From: CBDBJR01 sp965206445
Lineage (GTDB): Bacteria; Pseudomonadota; Gammaproteobacteria; Arenicellales; Poriferihabitantaceae
Reading direction: 5' to 3'
Length of the DNA stretch: 64,000 nucleotides
Assembly (NCBI GenBank): GCA_965206445.1
Contig: CBDBJR010000002.1
Span: 1,798,001 to 1,862,000 of the forward strand
The notes below the pieces were generated by a model. The model had not been told where the DNA came from. It worked only from the letters and a program-made list of their open reading frames with translations, and did no database searches. Shown here piece by piece: positions 36,013 through 45,801 of this stretch. A program made the position numbers and the translations under genes. Each line of letters starts with the position of its first letter. Positions within the stretch are counted from its first letter, which is position 1.

Positions 36013-36654
36013 TTGCATCCGGGCATCTTGTTGATTGCGGGGCTGGGCAACCCGGGCCGTGAATACGCCGCCACCCGGCATAACGCCGGGTGGTGGCTGT
36101 TGTCCGGCTTGCAGCAGCAATACCGGTTTACGCTGTCGCCGGCAAAAAAATTTCCGGCCGATATCGGCCGCTTTACGCTCGACGGCCGCACCATCCGGGT
36201 GGCGGCGCCGACGAGGTTTATGAACCACAGCGGTCAGGCGGTCGCGGCGATAGCGGATTTTTATCGTATCGCAGCGAAGGAAATTCTGATTCTCCATGAT
36301 GAGCTCGACCTGGCTGCCGGTACGGTGCGGGTAAAGCTGGATGGCGGCCATGGCGGGCATAACGGCCTGCGCAATGTCATCGAGCACCTGGGGGCCAGAG
36401 ACTTTGTCAGGATACGCATCGGTATCGGCCACCCCGGCACCGCTGCGGCGGTCACGGACTATGCGTTGAGCCGGCCTTCGAGCGACGACCGCAGCCGCAT
36501 CGAACACGCGCTCGAGCGCACGCTGCCGGTGATGCCGGATCTGATCAACGGCCATTTTGACCGCGCCATGCAGCAGTTGCACACCGAATCCGTCGAGGCA
36601 GCGCAGCAGCGGCCAACCAGACGAAAACCAAAGGCAGCCGGATATGGGGTTTAA
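36013..36654 (+). CDS. pth: Peptidyl-tRNA hydrolase
   Basis: The 213-residue protein has AGLGNPGREYAATRHNAGWW, which contains the catalytic histidine, then FMNHSGQAV and ILHDELDLAAGTVR with the conserved Asp. It recycles peptidyl-tRNAs released from ribosomes. The start is a TTG at 36013, since no in-frame ATG or GTG fits before the conserved strand. It overlaps the ychF start by 11 bp. A basic C-terminal tail (RRKPKAAGYGV) follows the fold. Confidence 0.94.
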   Translation: MHPGILLIAGLGNPGREYAATRHNAGWWLLSGLQQQYRFTLSPAKKFPADIGRFTLDGRTIRVAAPTRFMNHSGQAVAAIADFYRIAAKEILILHDELDLAAGTVRVKLDGGHGGHNGLRNVIEHLGARDFVRIRIGIGHPGTAAAVTDYALSRPSSDDRSRIEHALERTLPVMPDLINGHFDRAMQQLHTESVEAAQQRPTRRKPKAAGYGV

Positions 36655-37738
36655 ATGCGGGATTGTCGGTCTGCCGAATATCGGCAAATCGACCCTGTTC
36701 AATGCATTGACGCGCTCGCACGCAGCGCAGGCGGCGAATTATGCATTTTGCACCATCGAGCCCAATGTCGGCATCGTCGCAGTGCCCGACCGGCGGCTCG
36801 ATCAGCTGTGCCGCATTGTCAGCCCCAAAACCACGGTGCCAACGACGATTGAGTTTGTCGATATCGCCGGGCTGGTAGCCGGTGCCTCGAGCGGCGAAGG
36901 CCTGGGCAATCAATTTCTGGCCCACATCCGCGAAGTGGACGCCATCGTGCACGTCGTACGCGCGTTTACCGACCCCAACATCACCCACGTGGCGACCCGG
37001 ATCGACCCCGGTTCCGACATTGAAACCGTGACCACTGAGCTGATACTGGCGGATATGGAGACGGTCGATAAGGCATTGCAGCGCGCCCAAAAAAACGCCA
37101 AAGCCGGCGACAAGCAGCAGATTGCACTGCAAGCGCAGCTGGCGCAGGCCAAGGCGCATTTGGACAGCGGCAAATGCCTGCACACGCTGGTTGCGGATCA
37201 ACCGCTGCAGGCCAGCCTGCAACCGCTCTGCCTGCTCACCAACAAGCCGGTTTTATATGTCGCCAACGTCGATGAACACGGCGTTGTGCATAACCCGCAG
37301 GGCACGCAGATCGAGGCCATTGCCGCTGCAGAAAACACCCTGGCGGTGGCCATCTGTGCGGCGATTGAGCAAGAGCTGTCAGAGCTGGAACCGGCGGATG
37401 CGCAGGCGTTTCTACAGGAGATGGGGTTGCAGGAAACCGGCCTCGACCGCGTGATCCGGGCCGGCTATGCGTTGTTGCAGCTGCGGACGTATTTCACCGC
37501 CGGGCCGAAAGAAGTCCGCGCCTGGACGATTCCGGCCGGCACCACTGCATCACAGGCGGCGGGGGTCATCCACAGCGATTTTGAACGCGGATTTATCCGT
37601 GCGGAAACCATCGCCTACGACGACTTTATCGCCGGCAATGGCGAGGCGGGCGCCAAGCAGGCCGGCAAACTCAGACTAGAGGGCCGGGATTATATTGTTC
37701 AGGACGGCGATGTCCTGCATTTTCGCTTTCATGTTTGA
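36644..37738 (+). CDS. ychF: YchF/Ola1-family redox-regulated ATPase
   Basis: The 364-residue Obg-family protein has G1 GLPNIGKSTLF, G3 DIAGLVAGASSGEGLGN, and NVDE in place of the GTP-specifying NKxD. That is the YchF hallmark and explains its preference for ATP. A C-terminal TGS domain (FTAGPKEVRAWTIPAGTTA) follows. It binds ribosomes and affects translation and stress responses. The ATG at 36644 overlaps pth. Its stop overlaps the next gene as ATGTTTGA. Confidence 0.95.
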   Translation: MGFKCGIVGLPNIGKSTLFNALTRSHAAQAANYAFCTIEPNVGIVAVPDRRLDQLCRIVSPKTTVPTTIEFVDIAGLVAGASSGEGLGNQFLAHIREVDAIVHVVRAFTDPNITHVATRIDPGSDIETVTTELILADMETVDKALQRAQKNAKAGDKQQIALQAQLAQAKAHLDSGKCLHTLVADQPLQASLQPLCLLTNKPVLYVANVDEHGVVHNPQGTQIEAIAAAENTLAVAICAAIEQELSELEPADAQAFLQEMGLQETGLDRVIRAGYALLQLRTYFTAGPKEVRAWTIPAGTTASQAAGVIHSDFERGFIRAETIAYDDFIAGNGEAGAKQAGKLRLEGRDYIVQDGDVLHFRFHV

Positions 37739-39908
37739 ACCCGACGCCAGCCGCCATGCGCCACCCCGGATTGCCCCCGGATGTACCGACCAGCCGAGCG
37801 CAAGCGCCCTCACTTACGAACAAATAGAGCACCTGCTGGATGAATATCTCGACCCGGTATTGTCCAGCCGCCGGACTTCTGAAGAGCCCGCCCGGGGTCT
37901 ATTGCCGCTGACGCTCGAACAGCAGCAGTTTGCGCTGCACTGGACCGATATCATCCGCAAATCGAACGCCGAAATGGCCTATCAGTTTGTCAGCCATGCG
38001 CCCAAAGCCTTCAAACTGATGGCGCTCGACGGCGCACATGCCTGGCTGCTGCACGCGATCGACGTCTACGACAAGGAAGGGCTGTACCCCGGCAGCGCGG
38101 CGCTGAATGATCTGGAATCTTTTGCCCGGGAATATCGGCTCAGCCATATCACGGTCCGGCTCGAACAGGTGACCAGATTGCTGCACACCTTTATCACCGG
38201 GCTGGCCGGGCGGCCGCTCAAACTCGAAGCCGGAGACCGCCTGTATACCGATACCGACACCCTGTTCCTGCCGGCGCAGATCAATCGATTCAACGATAGA
38301 GAAAAAAACTATCGGCTGTATAAGGCGCTCGCCGTTCACCTGTGGGCCCAGACCTGGTTCGGCACGTTCCGCCGGCCGCATCCCGACTCGCCGCATCTGT
38401 TGCAGCTGATTGCCGGGTTCGCCGATCAAGGGCGGGCGCTCAGGCTATTCAACCGGCTCGAAACCATTCGCCTGAACGCCTGCATCGAACGCGAATTGCC
38501 GGGTCTGTCGCGGGAAATGCTGACCCTGCATACCGCCGAACCGCACTACGACAACAGCTGGAAAAAGTGTGCCGCCACACTGGCAAGGCCGACCGCCACG
38601 GTGGCCGATACGCTGGCGGCAACCGCCGCCCTGTATGCGCTGCAAACGCCCTGGCCGGAGCCGTTGATCTATCAGGGCGAATTCGACCTCAATGCCGCGG
38701 CCACCGGCATCGAGCAGCGGTTGGCGGAGCAGAAAAACGCCTTGCAGCGCAATCTGAATCAACTGCTGGACGAACAAGACACCCCGGGTGACGCGGCGCC
38801 CGACAGCACCGGTTTTGCCGTCGAACACCGCCCCGAGCCGGATATGACGGCGGCCATCACGCTGGACGGACAGCCGCTCTCGCCGCCGCCACAAGTACAC
38901 AGCCTGCTGCAATCGATGCGGCAAGACCTCGATCAATTGCCCGAAGACTGGCTGGTTGCCGCCGGCGACGGCGGCTATCGCAACTCGTCGAATGCGGATA
39001 AGCACCCGGACGAGGCGGCGCAAAAAGGCGATGAAGCCGCCGTGTTCAGCTACCGCGAATGGGATTATCGCCGGCAGACCTACCGTAAACAGTGGTGCGT
39101 CCTGCGCGAGCTGGACGCGCATCCGGTCTACGACGGCTTCGCCGCCGCCACGCTGGAAAAGTACACCCATCTGGTCGGCCAGATCCACAAGCATTTCGAG
39201 GCACTGCGTGGTGAGCACAAAACCCTCAAAGCGCAGCCGACCGGCGACAACATTGATCTGGATGCGTTGATAACCGCCTATGCCGACCTGCAAACCGGGG
39301 GCGAGATGAGCGACAAGCTGTTTACCCGGATGCGGAAAATCGAACGCAACATGGCGGTCCTGTTTATGGTTGATGTGAGCGGCTCGACCAAAGGCTGGAT
39401 CAATGATGCCGAACGGGAAAGCCTGGTATTGCTCTGCACTGCGCTGGAAATCCTCGGCGACCGCTACGCGATCTACGGTTTTTCCGGCATGACCCGCAAC
39501 CGCTGCGAAGTCTACAAAGTGAAAACCTTCGAGCAGCAGTACGATGCCGACGTGGCCGCCCGCATCAGCGGCCTGCGCCCGCAGGACTACACCCGGATGG
39601 GGGTCGCGGTGCGCCACTTGACCGCGATACTGAGCCGGGTAGAGGCCAGAACCCGCATCCTGATCACGCTGTCCGACGGCAAACCGGATGACTACGACGG
39701 CTACCGCGGCGACTATGGCATCGAAGACACCCGCCGCGCTCTGCTGGAAACGCGCCACGCCGGCATCCACCCTTTCTGCATTACGATTGACAAGCAGGCC
39801 GGCGACTATTTACCATACATGTACGGCCAGGTCGGCTATGCGGTGGTTGATGAAGTCAGAAAACTGCCGTTAAAAGTGGCGGCAATATACCGCCACCTGA
39901 CCACGTAA
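37731..39908 (+). CDS. VWA-domain protein of the NorD/CbbO type
   Basis: The 725-residue protein ends in a von Willebrand A domain with the MIDAS motif FMVDVSGSTKGW near residue 547 and LITLSDGKPDDYDGYRGDYG near 645. It has the long helical N-terminal region of NorD and CbbO proteins. Those work with a MoxR-type AAA ATPase (NorQ or CbbQ) to activate nitric oxide reductase or Rubisco. No such ATPase, nitric oxide reductase or Rubisco gene lies in this window, so the target is unknown. The start overlaps the ychF stop by 8 bp, placing it unexpectedly in a translation-factor operon. Confidence 0.8.
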   Translation: MFEPDASRHAPPRIAPGCTDQPSASALTYEQIEHLLDEYLDPVLSSRRTSEEPARGLLPLTLEQQQFALHWTDIIRKSNAEMAYQFVSHAPKAFKLMALDGAHAWLLHAIDVYDKEGLYPGSAALNDLESFAREYRLSHITVRLEQVTRLLHTFITGLAGRPLKLEAGDRLYTDTDTLFLPAQINRFNDREKNYRLYKALAVHLWAQTWFGTFRRPHPDSPHLLQLIAGFADQGRALRLFNRLETIRLNACIERELPGLSREMLTLHTAEPHYDNSWKKCAATLARPTATVADTLAATAALYALQTPWPEPLIYQGEFDLNAAATGIEQRLAEQKNALQRNLNQLLDEQDTPGDAAPDSTGFAVEHRPEPDMTAAITLDGQPLSPPPQVHSLLQSMRQDLDQLPEDWLVAAGDGGYRNSSNADKHPDEAAQKGDEAAVFSYREWDYRRQTYRKQWCVLRELDAHPVYDGFAAATLEKYTHLVGQIHKHFEALRGEHKTLKAQPTGDNIDLDALITAYADLQTGGEMSDKLFTRMRKIERNMAVLFMVDVSGSTKGWINDAERESLVLLCTALEILGDRYAIYGFSGMTRNRCEVYKVKTFEQQYDADVAARISGLRPQDYTRMGVAVRHLTAILSRVEARTRILITLSDGKPDDYDGYRGDYGIEDTRRALLETRHAGIHPFCITIDKQAGDYLPYMYGQVGYAVVDEVRKLPLKVAAIYRHLTT

Positions 39909-39912
39909 CCAA

Positions 39913-39940
39913 CCGGCATGCGGCCTGCTGCGCAAGCCGG
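39913..39940 (+). terminator. Possible terminator hairpin after the VWA gene
   Basis: CCGGCATGCG (39913-39922) pairs with CGCAAGCCGG (39931-39940) with one mismatch and an 8-nt loop. A run of five T lies at 39956-39960, a little too far for a classic intrinsic terminator. Confidence 0.4.
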
Positions 39941-40044
39941 GCGTCGGCAGCGCTGTTTTTCATTGTGGCAGTCCGCTCCGGCTGCGCTGAAACCGGCGCT
40001 GCATAAACCCACATCCGCTATTCATCTCAGCCAGTCAGAGCACT

Positions 40045-41127
40045 TTGCCTAAACAGCCACCACACCACCGTCATGGGCAACCCGCCACGGTCGGCGTCCT
40101 GTTGACCAATCTCGGCACGCCCGATAGCTGCCGACCGCGGGACGTCAGGCGGTATTTGAAGCAGTTTCTCTGGGATAGACGGGTTGTCGAGATGCCGCGG
40201 GTTATCTGGTGGCTGATATTAAATCTGGTGATTTTGAATACCCGTCCGCGGCGCTCCGCCAGGGCGTATCGTCAGATCTGGCGCGAGCAAGGGTCACCGC
40301 TGCTGAATATCAGCCGGCGTCAAGCGGCCGGCCTGCGGCGTCAGCTACAGCTGCAGCAGCCTGATATTCAGGTCGAACTGGCGATGCGCTATGGCCGGCC
40401 CGGCATCGCCGACGGGCTGCACCGGCTGTATCAGCGCGGGGTGCGCCGGATTTTGCTGCTGCCGCTGTATCCGCAGTATTCGGCCACGACCACGGCGTCG
40501 ACCTTTGACGCGGTCAGCGACGTGTTCAAAACCTGGCGCTGGATACCGGAGCTGCGTACGATCAATCATTATCATGATCATGACGCCTACATCGCGGTGC
40601 TCCAGCACCGGGTGGAAGCATTCTGGCAACGCCACGGGCGGGCGGAAAAACTGATCTTTTCTTTCCACGGCATCCCGCAAGCCTATTTTGAAGCGGGTGA
40701 CCCGTATCACTGCGAATGCCAAAAAACCGCCCGGCTGCTGGCAACCGCGCTGGGGCTCGACGAGCGGCAATGGATGGTCACCTTCCAGTCACGCCTGGGG
40801 CCGAAACAATGGTTGCAGCCCTACACGGATACGTCGCTTAAGCAGTTGGCGCACGACGGCTGCCAGTCGGTGCAGGTCATCTGCCCCGGTTTCAGCGCCG
40901 ACTGCCTGGAAACGCTGGAAGAGATCGCGCTGGCAAACCGGAAGGTGTTCATGCAGGCGGGAGGGCTGGAATACGGCTATATCCCCTGCCTCAACGATGA
41001 CGAAAGACATATTCAGATGCTGGCCGATCTGGCGCTGCAGCATCTTGCCGGCTGGCTCGAGCGCCCCGACAGGTCGGCGTTGCAGCAGTCCAAAATACGC
41101 GCCGTCAAGATGGGTGCACCGGCGTAA
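40045..41127 (+). CDS. hemH: Ferrochelatase
   Basis: The 360-residue protein has GVLLTNLGTPDSC, the catalytic histidine H208 in FSFHGIPQAYFEAGDPY, LLLPLYPQYSATTTAST and the metal-side segment CPGFSADCLETLEEI. It inserts ferrous iron into protoporphyrin IX, the last step of protohaem synthesis. The start is a TTG at 40045, as no in-frame ATG lies near the conserved beginning. It is one of several haem genes in the window, separate from the hemCDXY cluster. Confidence 0.94.
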   Translation: MPKQPPHHRHGQPATVGVLLTNLGTPDSCRPRDVRRYLKQFLWDRRVVEMPRVIWWLILNLVILNTRPRRSARAYRQIWREQGSPLLNISRRQAAGLRRQLQLQQPDIQVELAMRYGRPGIADGLHRLYQRGVRRILLLPLYPQYSATTTASTFDAVSDVFKTWRWIPELRTINHYHDHDAYIAVLQHRVEAFWQRHGRAEKLIFSFHGIPQAYFEAGDPYHCECQKTARLLATALGLDERQWMVTFQSRLGPKQWLQPYTDTSLKQLAHDGCQSVQVICPGFSADCLETLEEIALANRKVFMQAGGLEYGYIPCLNDDERHIQMLADLALQHLAGWLERPDRSALQQSKIRAVKMGAPA

Positions 41128-41168
41128 TCGGGGGGCTGCCGCCGTAGCCGGTCAGGTGTCGCCGCCGC

Positions 41169-42635
41169 TCACGAAGAACAACTCACCGCCAGCCCGCGCG
41201 ACCATTCCGGCGATTGGCGGGCGTATTCCTCCCACCGCCTGTTTTCCGCAAACGGGTTGCGCAGCAGCGCGACCAGTTTTTCTATCTCGCTATAATCGCG
41301 CTTGTCACTGGCCGCCCGAATCGCATTTTCAGCCAGATAATTGCGCAGCACAAATTTTGGGTTGACGCGTTTCATCGCCCTCGAGCGATGCGCATCGCTC
41401 GGCCATTCGGGCGCGATTCGGGCGCGGTAATCCTGTAGCCAGCGCTCGAACCGGGCGCGGTCTACAAACAAATCCCGCGCCGCTGTCGGGTCGGGGGCGC
41501 TCAACCGCCGAAACAAAATTGTGAAATCCACTCGCTCGTCCTGCATCATCTCCAGCAGGCGATCGTACAGCGCCTCGTCACCGTGCCGCCGCGTCCGCAG
41601 CCCCAGCTTGCGGCGTTTTTGCCGTGCATAATGCCCGGCAAACAGCGTGTCATAGCGCTGCAACAAGTGGGTCGCCTTTTCAACCGCTTCCTGCGGCGGG
41701 CCGTCTATCACCGGCAGCAGCGCCTGCGCCAGACAGCTGAGATTGAACAACGCGATGCGCGGCTGCTGATCGAACGCATACCGGCCCGAATAATCCGAAT
41801 GGTTGCAAATGTGCCCGGCGTTATATTGGTCCATAAAACCAAACGGCCCGTAATCGATCGTGATGCTGTGGATCGACATATTGTCGGTATTCATAACGCC
41901 GTGACAAAACCCGACCGCCTGCCACCGGGCAATCAGTTTCGCCGTCCGCTCGATCACGGTGGACAACAGCGCCAGACACGCATCCGGCTGATGCTGCAAT
42001 GCGGGGAAATAATTCGCCAGGGTAAACGCCGCCAGGGTCGCCAAATCGGTGTAGCGCCGGGTATGGAAAAAATACTCAAAACTGCCAAAGCGGATATGGC
42101 TGGGCGCAACCCGCACCAGCATGGCGCCGGTTTCAACCTGCTCTCGATACACCGGTTCATCGCTGCCAAACAGGGCCAGCGAATGCGTGGTCGGGATACC
42201 CAGGCCGTGCATCGCGGCGCTGCATACATGCTCACGAATCGTTGAGCGCAGCACCGCCTTGCCGTCGCCCTGGCGTGAATACATCGTTCGCCCGGCGCCT
42301 TTGAGCTGTAAATCCCAGTATTGCCCCTGCTGCTCAACCTGGCCGAGCAGCACCGCGCGACCGTCGCCCAGCCGGGGGACATACTGACCAAACTGATGGC
42401 CGGCGTAGCAGGCTGCGACCGGCTGAAAATTGAGCGCCGAATGCTGCGCGGTGAAAATATCGATGCAATCCCGGCGCTGCAACTCGGACGGATGCAGCCC
42501 GATAAGCGCCGCAACCGTGGTATTCGCATGCAGCAAAAACTGGTTATGCAAGACCGCCGGCTGGTGTGCGGAATGAAAAATGGCGGGCAGACCGGCGTAC
42601 AGGTTGCGGACCGTCAACTGTTCAAAGCGGTGCAT
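41169..42635 (-). CDS. selO: SelO-family protein adenylyltransferase (YdiU)
   Basis: The 488-residue pseudokinase-fold protein shows the SelO segments CYAGHQFGQYVPRLGDGRAV, LQLKGAGRTMYSRQGDGKAV and FCHGVMNTDNMSI (metal-binding Asn/Asp). It ends in Cys-Ser-Ser, the bacterial equivalent of the Sec-Ser-Ser end of eukaryotic SelO. SelO transfers AMP to Ser/Thr/Tyr of proteins and is linked to oxidative stress. The 133 bp on its 5' side show nothing definite. Confidence 0.93.
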   Translation of the reverse strand: MHRFEQLTVRNLYAGLPAIFHSAHQPAVLHNQFLLHANTTVAALIGLHPSELQRRDCIDIFTAQHSALNFQPVAACYAGHQFGQYVPRLGDGRAVLLGQVEQQGQYWDLQLKGAGRTMYSRQGDGKAVLRSTIREHVCSAAMHGLGIPTTHSLALFGSDEPVYREQVETGAMLVRVAPSHIRFGSFEYFFHTRRYTDLATLAAFTLANYFPALQHQPDACLALLSTVIERTAKLIARWQAVGFCHGVMNTDNMSIHSITIDYGPFGFMDQYNAGHICNHSDYSGRYAFDQQPRIALFNLSCLAQALLPVIDGPPQEAVEKATHLLQRYDTLFAGHYARQKRRKLGLRTRRHGDEALYDRLLEMMQDERVDFTILFRRLSAPDPTAARDLFVDRARFERWLQDYRARIAPEWPSDAHRSRAMKRVNPKFVLRNYLAENAIRAASDKRDYSEIEKLVALLRNPFAENRRWEEYARQSPEWSRGLAVSCSS

Positions 42636-42768
42636 GTTTATCCGTCATCAAACCGCGGTATAGCGCGCTGCCAGTCGTTCATTGTGTCGAGCCGGGACAA
42701 CGGCAAGCAAGCGCCGATAGCGAAAACCCCGCCGCCGGCAGCATGCGAAGGGGGCCGCGCCGCGCCGG

Positions 42769-43875
42769 TCAGAAACGTTTTTCCGCGCCAAATTTAAGTT
42801 GCGCGGATTCCCTGGAAAGCAGCCCGCCTTCTACTTCCTTGCCGATCAGCTCAACGCCAAACTGCGTGCCCGGCCACGGGTTCCAGGTGTAGCCGAGGTG
42901 TACGGTGTCCAGCGTATCTATTTCATTGGCCTCATCGGCCACCGCAGATTGATAGTGATTTAATTCGAGATGAATGCTGCCCTTGTCCTGAATGGAATAA
43001 TTCAACCGGGGGTTGATCACAAATGCCCTGCCATACGAACGCGTAGCATTGCCGGCCAGGTCGTTATCGAAACGGTTCAATAGCAGGTAATCAATGCCAT
43101 TGCCGACACTCACGCCGAGCGCGGCAAACAAATCGCCGAACCGCCAGCCACCGGACATCTTGATCCCCCAACCGATGCGCTCCTCTTGCTCTTCCTGTGG
43201 ATGCGCATCGCTCGACGTCGTCTCCGAAGCGGGCAGACGCGTTCCCAACGCAGACAACAGATAGCGATGATCGCCGTTTTCCGAGTGCCCCTGCCAGGAC
43301 AAAATCAGATTGGGATTGCCTTTTGTCGCGGTTCCGGACGGGGTATTTTCCAGCACCAGCCCCTCTTCGAGGGCAATGGAAAAACCGTGGTTGGCGCCAT
43401 GGGCCCAGCGCACCTGCGCGGTCGGCTCAAGCGGTTTCAATTCGGTGAATACATTCGCATAGTTGGCGGTTGACAACAAATCCTGAAAATTAGACCAATC
43501 GCTACCCACCGTCAGCGCGTTATCGCCGTGCTGCCAGGTGGTGGAAAACCGGGTGATATTCAACCCTTTGGATGCGGCGGGGTAGGCTGAAATCAAACTA
43601 TCCAGATTGTCGCCCGACTGCAACCCGGACTGAAATCCCCGATCGGATTCCGACCGGACTTCCAACAGCGTGAAGACCTGCGTCGCGTCGCGCATTGCCT
43701 CCAGCTTGATCTCGGACTGACCGCCAAACTGAATCGATTGATTGAACAGACTATCGCCAATGAATGCGTTCACGCGCTCGGTATCGTCGGCGCCGGCATC
43801 ATCGGTATAACCAGGGGCGGTCAACAATAGTGCCGAGCATAGCGCCGCCAGGGCAAAGGTAAGCAGTCTTGGCAT
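42769..43875 (-). CDS. Outer-membrane beta-barrel (porin-like) protein, family not identified
   Basis: The 368-residue protein starts with a clear signal peptide (MPRLLTFALAALCSALLL, cleavage likely soon after). It continues with alternating, glycine- and aromatic-rich beta-strand patterns and ends LKFGAEKRF, with the terminal Phe that guides barrel assembly in Gram-negative bacteria. I do not recognise the family. The ATG at 43875 places the signal peptide at the N-terminus; 43926 would add 17 residues. The 215-bp region to 44090 is AT-rich and probably holds its promoter, but no box is convincing. Confidence 0.65.
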   Translation of the reverse strand: MPRLLTFALAALCSALLLTAPGYTDDAGADDTERVNAFIGDSLFNQSIQFGGQSEIKLEAMRDATQVFTLLEVRSESDRGFQSGLQSGDNLDSLISAYPAASKGLNITRFSTTWQHGDNALTVGSDWSNFQDLLSTANYANVFTELKPLEPTAQVRWAHGANHGFSIALEEGLVLENTPSGTATKGNPNLILSWQGHSENGDHRYLLSALGTRLPASETTSSDAHPQEEQEERIGWGIKMSGGWRFGDLFAALGVSVGNGIDYLLLNRFDNDLAGNATRSYGRAFVINPRLNYSIQDKGSIHLELNHYQSAVADEANEIDTLDTVHLGYTWNPWPGTQFGVELIGKEVEGGLLSRESAQLKFGAEKRF

Positions 43876-44090
43876 ACGCCTGTGCGTGTGGGTTTTTTGG
43901 AGCAGAGATTCAGAGATACAAAGCATCGATACATCGTTGGTTATGGATCAAATACGTGCAACCCTCAGCGCCGATTATAGGCAACCGATACCGCTTTGTC
44001 CATAACGATCAGGGAAAATGCAGCGAGGATAGTCAAAACAAATTTTCAATTTATTATCAATTGGTTACAAAATAAATCTTCCAAGGTACA

Positions 44091-44930
44091 TTAAAAAATA
44101 ATTTCATCTTGTCGTGCCGCACCCGGTGTGCTGCCGGCTTCCGCCGGCCCTGGTCGGATGCCAATCTGGTTTCTGAAACGCCAGCCGGCGTCGGCGGCCG
44201 TGCGGTGCAGCCAGTCAATCAGGTCGGCGTAATCCGCCTCGGAGTGCACCAGCCCGGCGACCGACAACTGCCGCAGGCCAACGGTAATCCGCGCATCGGT
44301 CAACCGTTCATCCAGCCGCCCCTCCAACACCGCATACAGCAGCGCTTCCCAATCCGGCTCGCTCACTTCCAGGTCGACCCGAATCAAATCGGCCACCTCG
44401 TGATAATCGAATGCAGCCTGAATTCGCCCCATCCAGTCGGCGGCTATTTCCCTGGTCGGCAATTCTCCTTCGACCTGCAATCGCTGCTGCCGATCGTAAA
44501 AAATCGACACATACGCCGCCCGGATTGGCCAGATTTCCAGGCCGTCGCGCACCCGGCGCACAGCGGGCAACTGCGCCACCAGATCGATTGCCGCCTGCCT
44601 GGCAATCGGACTCGCCACCCGGCCCTGCAGCAGCGCCTCACGGTCATCGAACCGGACCTCAACCCGCATCAGTTTCTGATCGCGCAGCGCCTGTTGCGCC
44701 GCCAGCGTCAACTGCTGATCAACCCCGGGCACTTCAAGCAGCCGCGTGACGGCGTAGGCTGCGAGCAATACCACGATGACGGGTATCCCGGATAGCAACC
44801 AGCGCGTCAGCGGGCGGCACAACTGCCACCGGCGGTACCATCCGGACAACCGCGCCAGCACCGGCACGGCACACCGATTGATTGCGGCAATGAGGCGGGT
44901 GGGTTTGGATAGCCGCATCAGCGCTGGCAT
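44091..44930 (-). CDS. Membrane-anchored BON-domain protein, hypothetical
   Basis: The 279-residue protein has one membrane segment near residues 45-65 (LLSGIPVIVVLLAAYAV). A region around residues 70-120 follows that resembles a BON domain (VEVRFDDREALLQGRVASPI). BON domains bind phospholipid or surfaces in periplasmic proteins. The C-terminal half is not recognised. It overlaps the mutM end by 13 bp, so the two are co-transcribed. Confidence 0.6.
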   Translation of the reverse strand: MPALMRLSKPTRLIAAINRCAVPVLARLSGWYRRWQLCRPLTRWLLSGIPVIVVLLAAYAVTRLLEVPGVDQQLTLAAQQALRDQKLMRVEVRFDDREALLQGRVASPIARQAAIDLVAQLPAVRRVRDGLEIWPIRAAYVSIFYDRQQRLQVEGELPTREIAADWMGRIQAAFDYHEVADLIRVDLEVSEPDWEALLYAVLEGRLDERLTDARITVGLRQLSVAGLVHSEADYADLIDWLHRTAADAGWRFRNQIGIRPGPAEAGSTPGAARQDEIIF

Positions 44931-45733
44931 TGCCCACAGTAGAACGTCGATCGCTGCGCGACAACCCGCCGCCGAATCGGTGCGGTGCAGCGGCGACAGG
45001 GCTGCCGGTCGCGCTCATATACATTGAGCACCTGCCGGAAATAACCCGCCGTGCCGTCCGCCTGCACAAAGTCGCGCAACGTCGTGCCGCCCTGCGCGAC
45101 CGCCGCCTGCAATATGGTTTTCACCGACTGCGCCAAACGCACGTAGCGCGGCAAAGCAATCCGGTGGCTCGCCCGTAAAGGATGAATGCCGGCGTCAAAC
45201 AAGGATTCCGATGCATAGATATTGCCGACGCCGACCACCACCCGGCCATTCATCAGCAGACTTTTGACCGCCACCCTGCTGCGCCGGGAAGCCCGAAACA
45301 GCCGTTCACCGTTGAATTCATCCGACAACGGCTCCACCCCGAGCCCGGCCAGCCGGACATGCTGCAACGGGTTTCCCGCCGTCCACAGCAGGCAGCCGAA
45401 ACGACGCGGATCATGATAGCGGATGATGGTGCCGGTCTGCATGATCAAATCAAAATGGTCGTGCTTTGCAGCCGCCTGCGCGCGCAGCAGCACCCGCAAC
45501 GACCCCGACATGCCCAAATGCACAATCAAACTGCCCGTTGGCAGCCGAATCACAATATACTTGCCGCGCCGAAACAGGCCGGTGACCGGCTGATCACGCA
45601 GCCGTGCTTCGAGCCCGGCGGCAATCGGCCAACGCAATCGCCGCTCGCGCACCCGCAAACGGTGTATGGTTCGGCCCTCGAGATACGGGCGAATCCCGTT
45701 TAGCGTGGTTTCGACTTCAGGCAGCTCGGGCAT
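44918..45733 (-). CDS. mutM: Formamidopyrimidine-DNA glycosylase
   Basis: The 271-residue repair enzyme begins PELPEVETT, with the catalytic N-terminal proline and Glu. It has the conserved lysine in RRGKYIVI, the H2TH region VGVGNIYASESLF and a C-terminal zinc finger with Cys pairs CRRC and CGQC. It removes 8-oxoguanine and formamidopyrimidines. It is divergent from the flavin reductase gene by 68 bp. Confidence 0.95.
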   Translation of the reverse strand: MPELPEVETTLNGIRPYLEGRTIHRLRVRERRLRWPIAAGLEARLRDQPVTGLFRRGKYIVIRLPTGSLIVHLGMSGSLRVLLRAQAAAKHDHFDLIMQTGTIIRYHDPRRFGCLLWTAGNPLQHVRLAGLGVEPLSDEFNGERLFRASRRSRVAVKSLLMNGRVVVGVGNIYASESLFDAGIHPLRASHRIALPRYVRLAQSVKTILQAAVAQGGTTLRDFVQADGTAGYFRQVLNVYERDRQPCRRCTAPIRRRVVAQRSTFYCGQCQR

Positions 45734-45801
45734 GGCACCGGATGGGGGTTTGCTACTACAATCCCGACTTTTTCATCAACCATTTCACATCAGCGTAAAT
45801 T

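Noticed and set aside
38445..39770. 441-codon minus-strand ORF opposite the VWA gene
   Set aside because: Antisense shadow; the VWA MIDAS motif lies on the plus strand.
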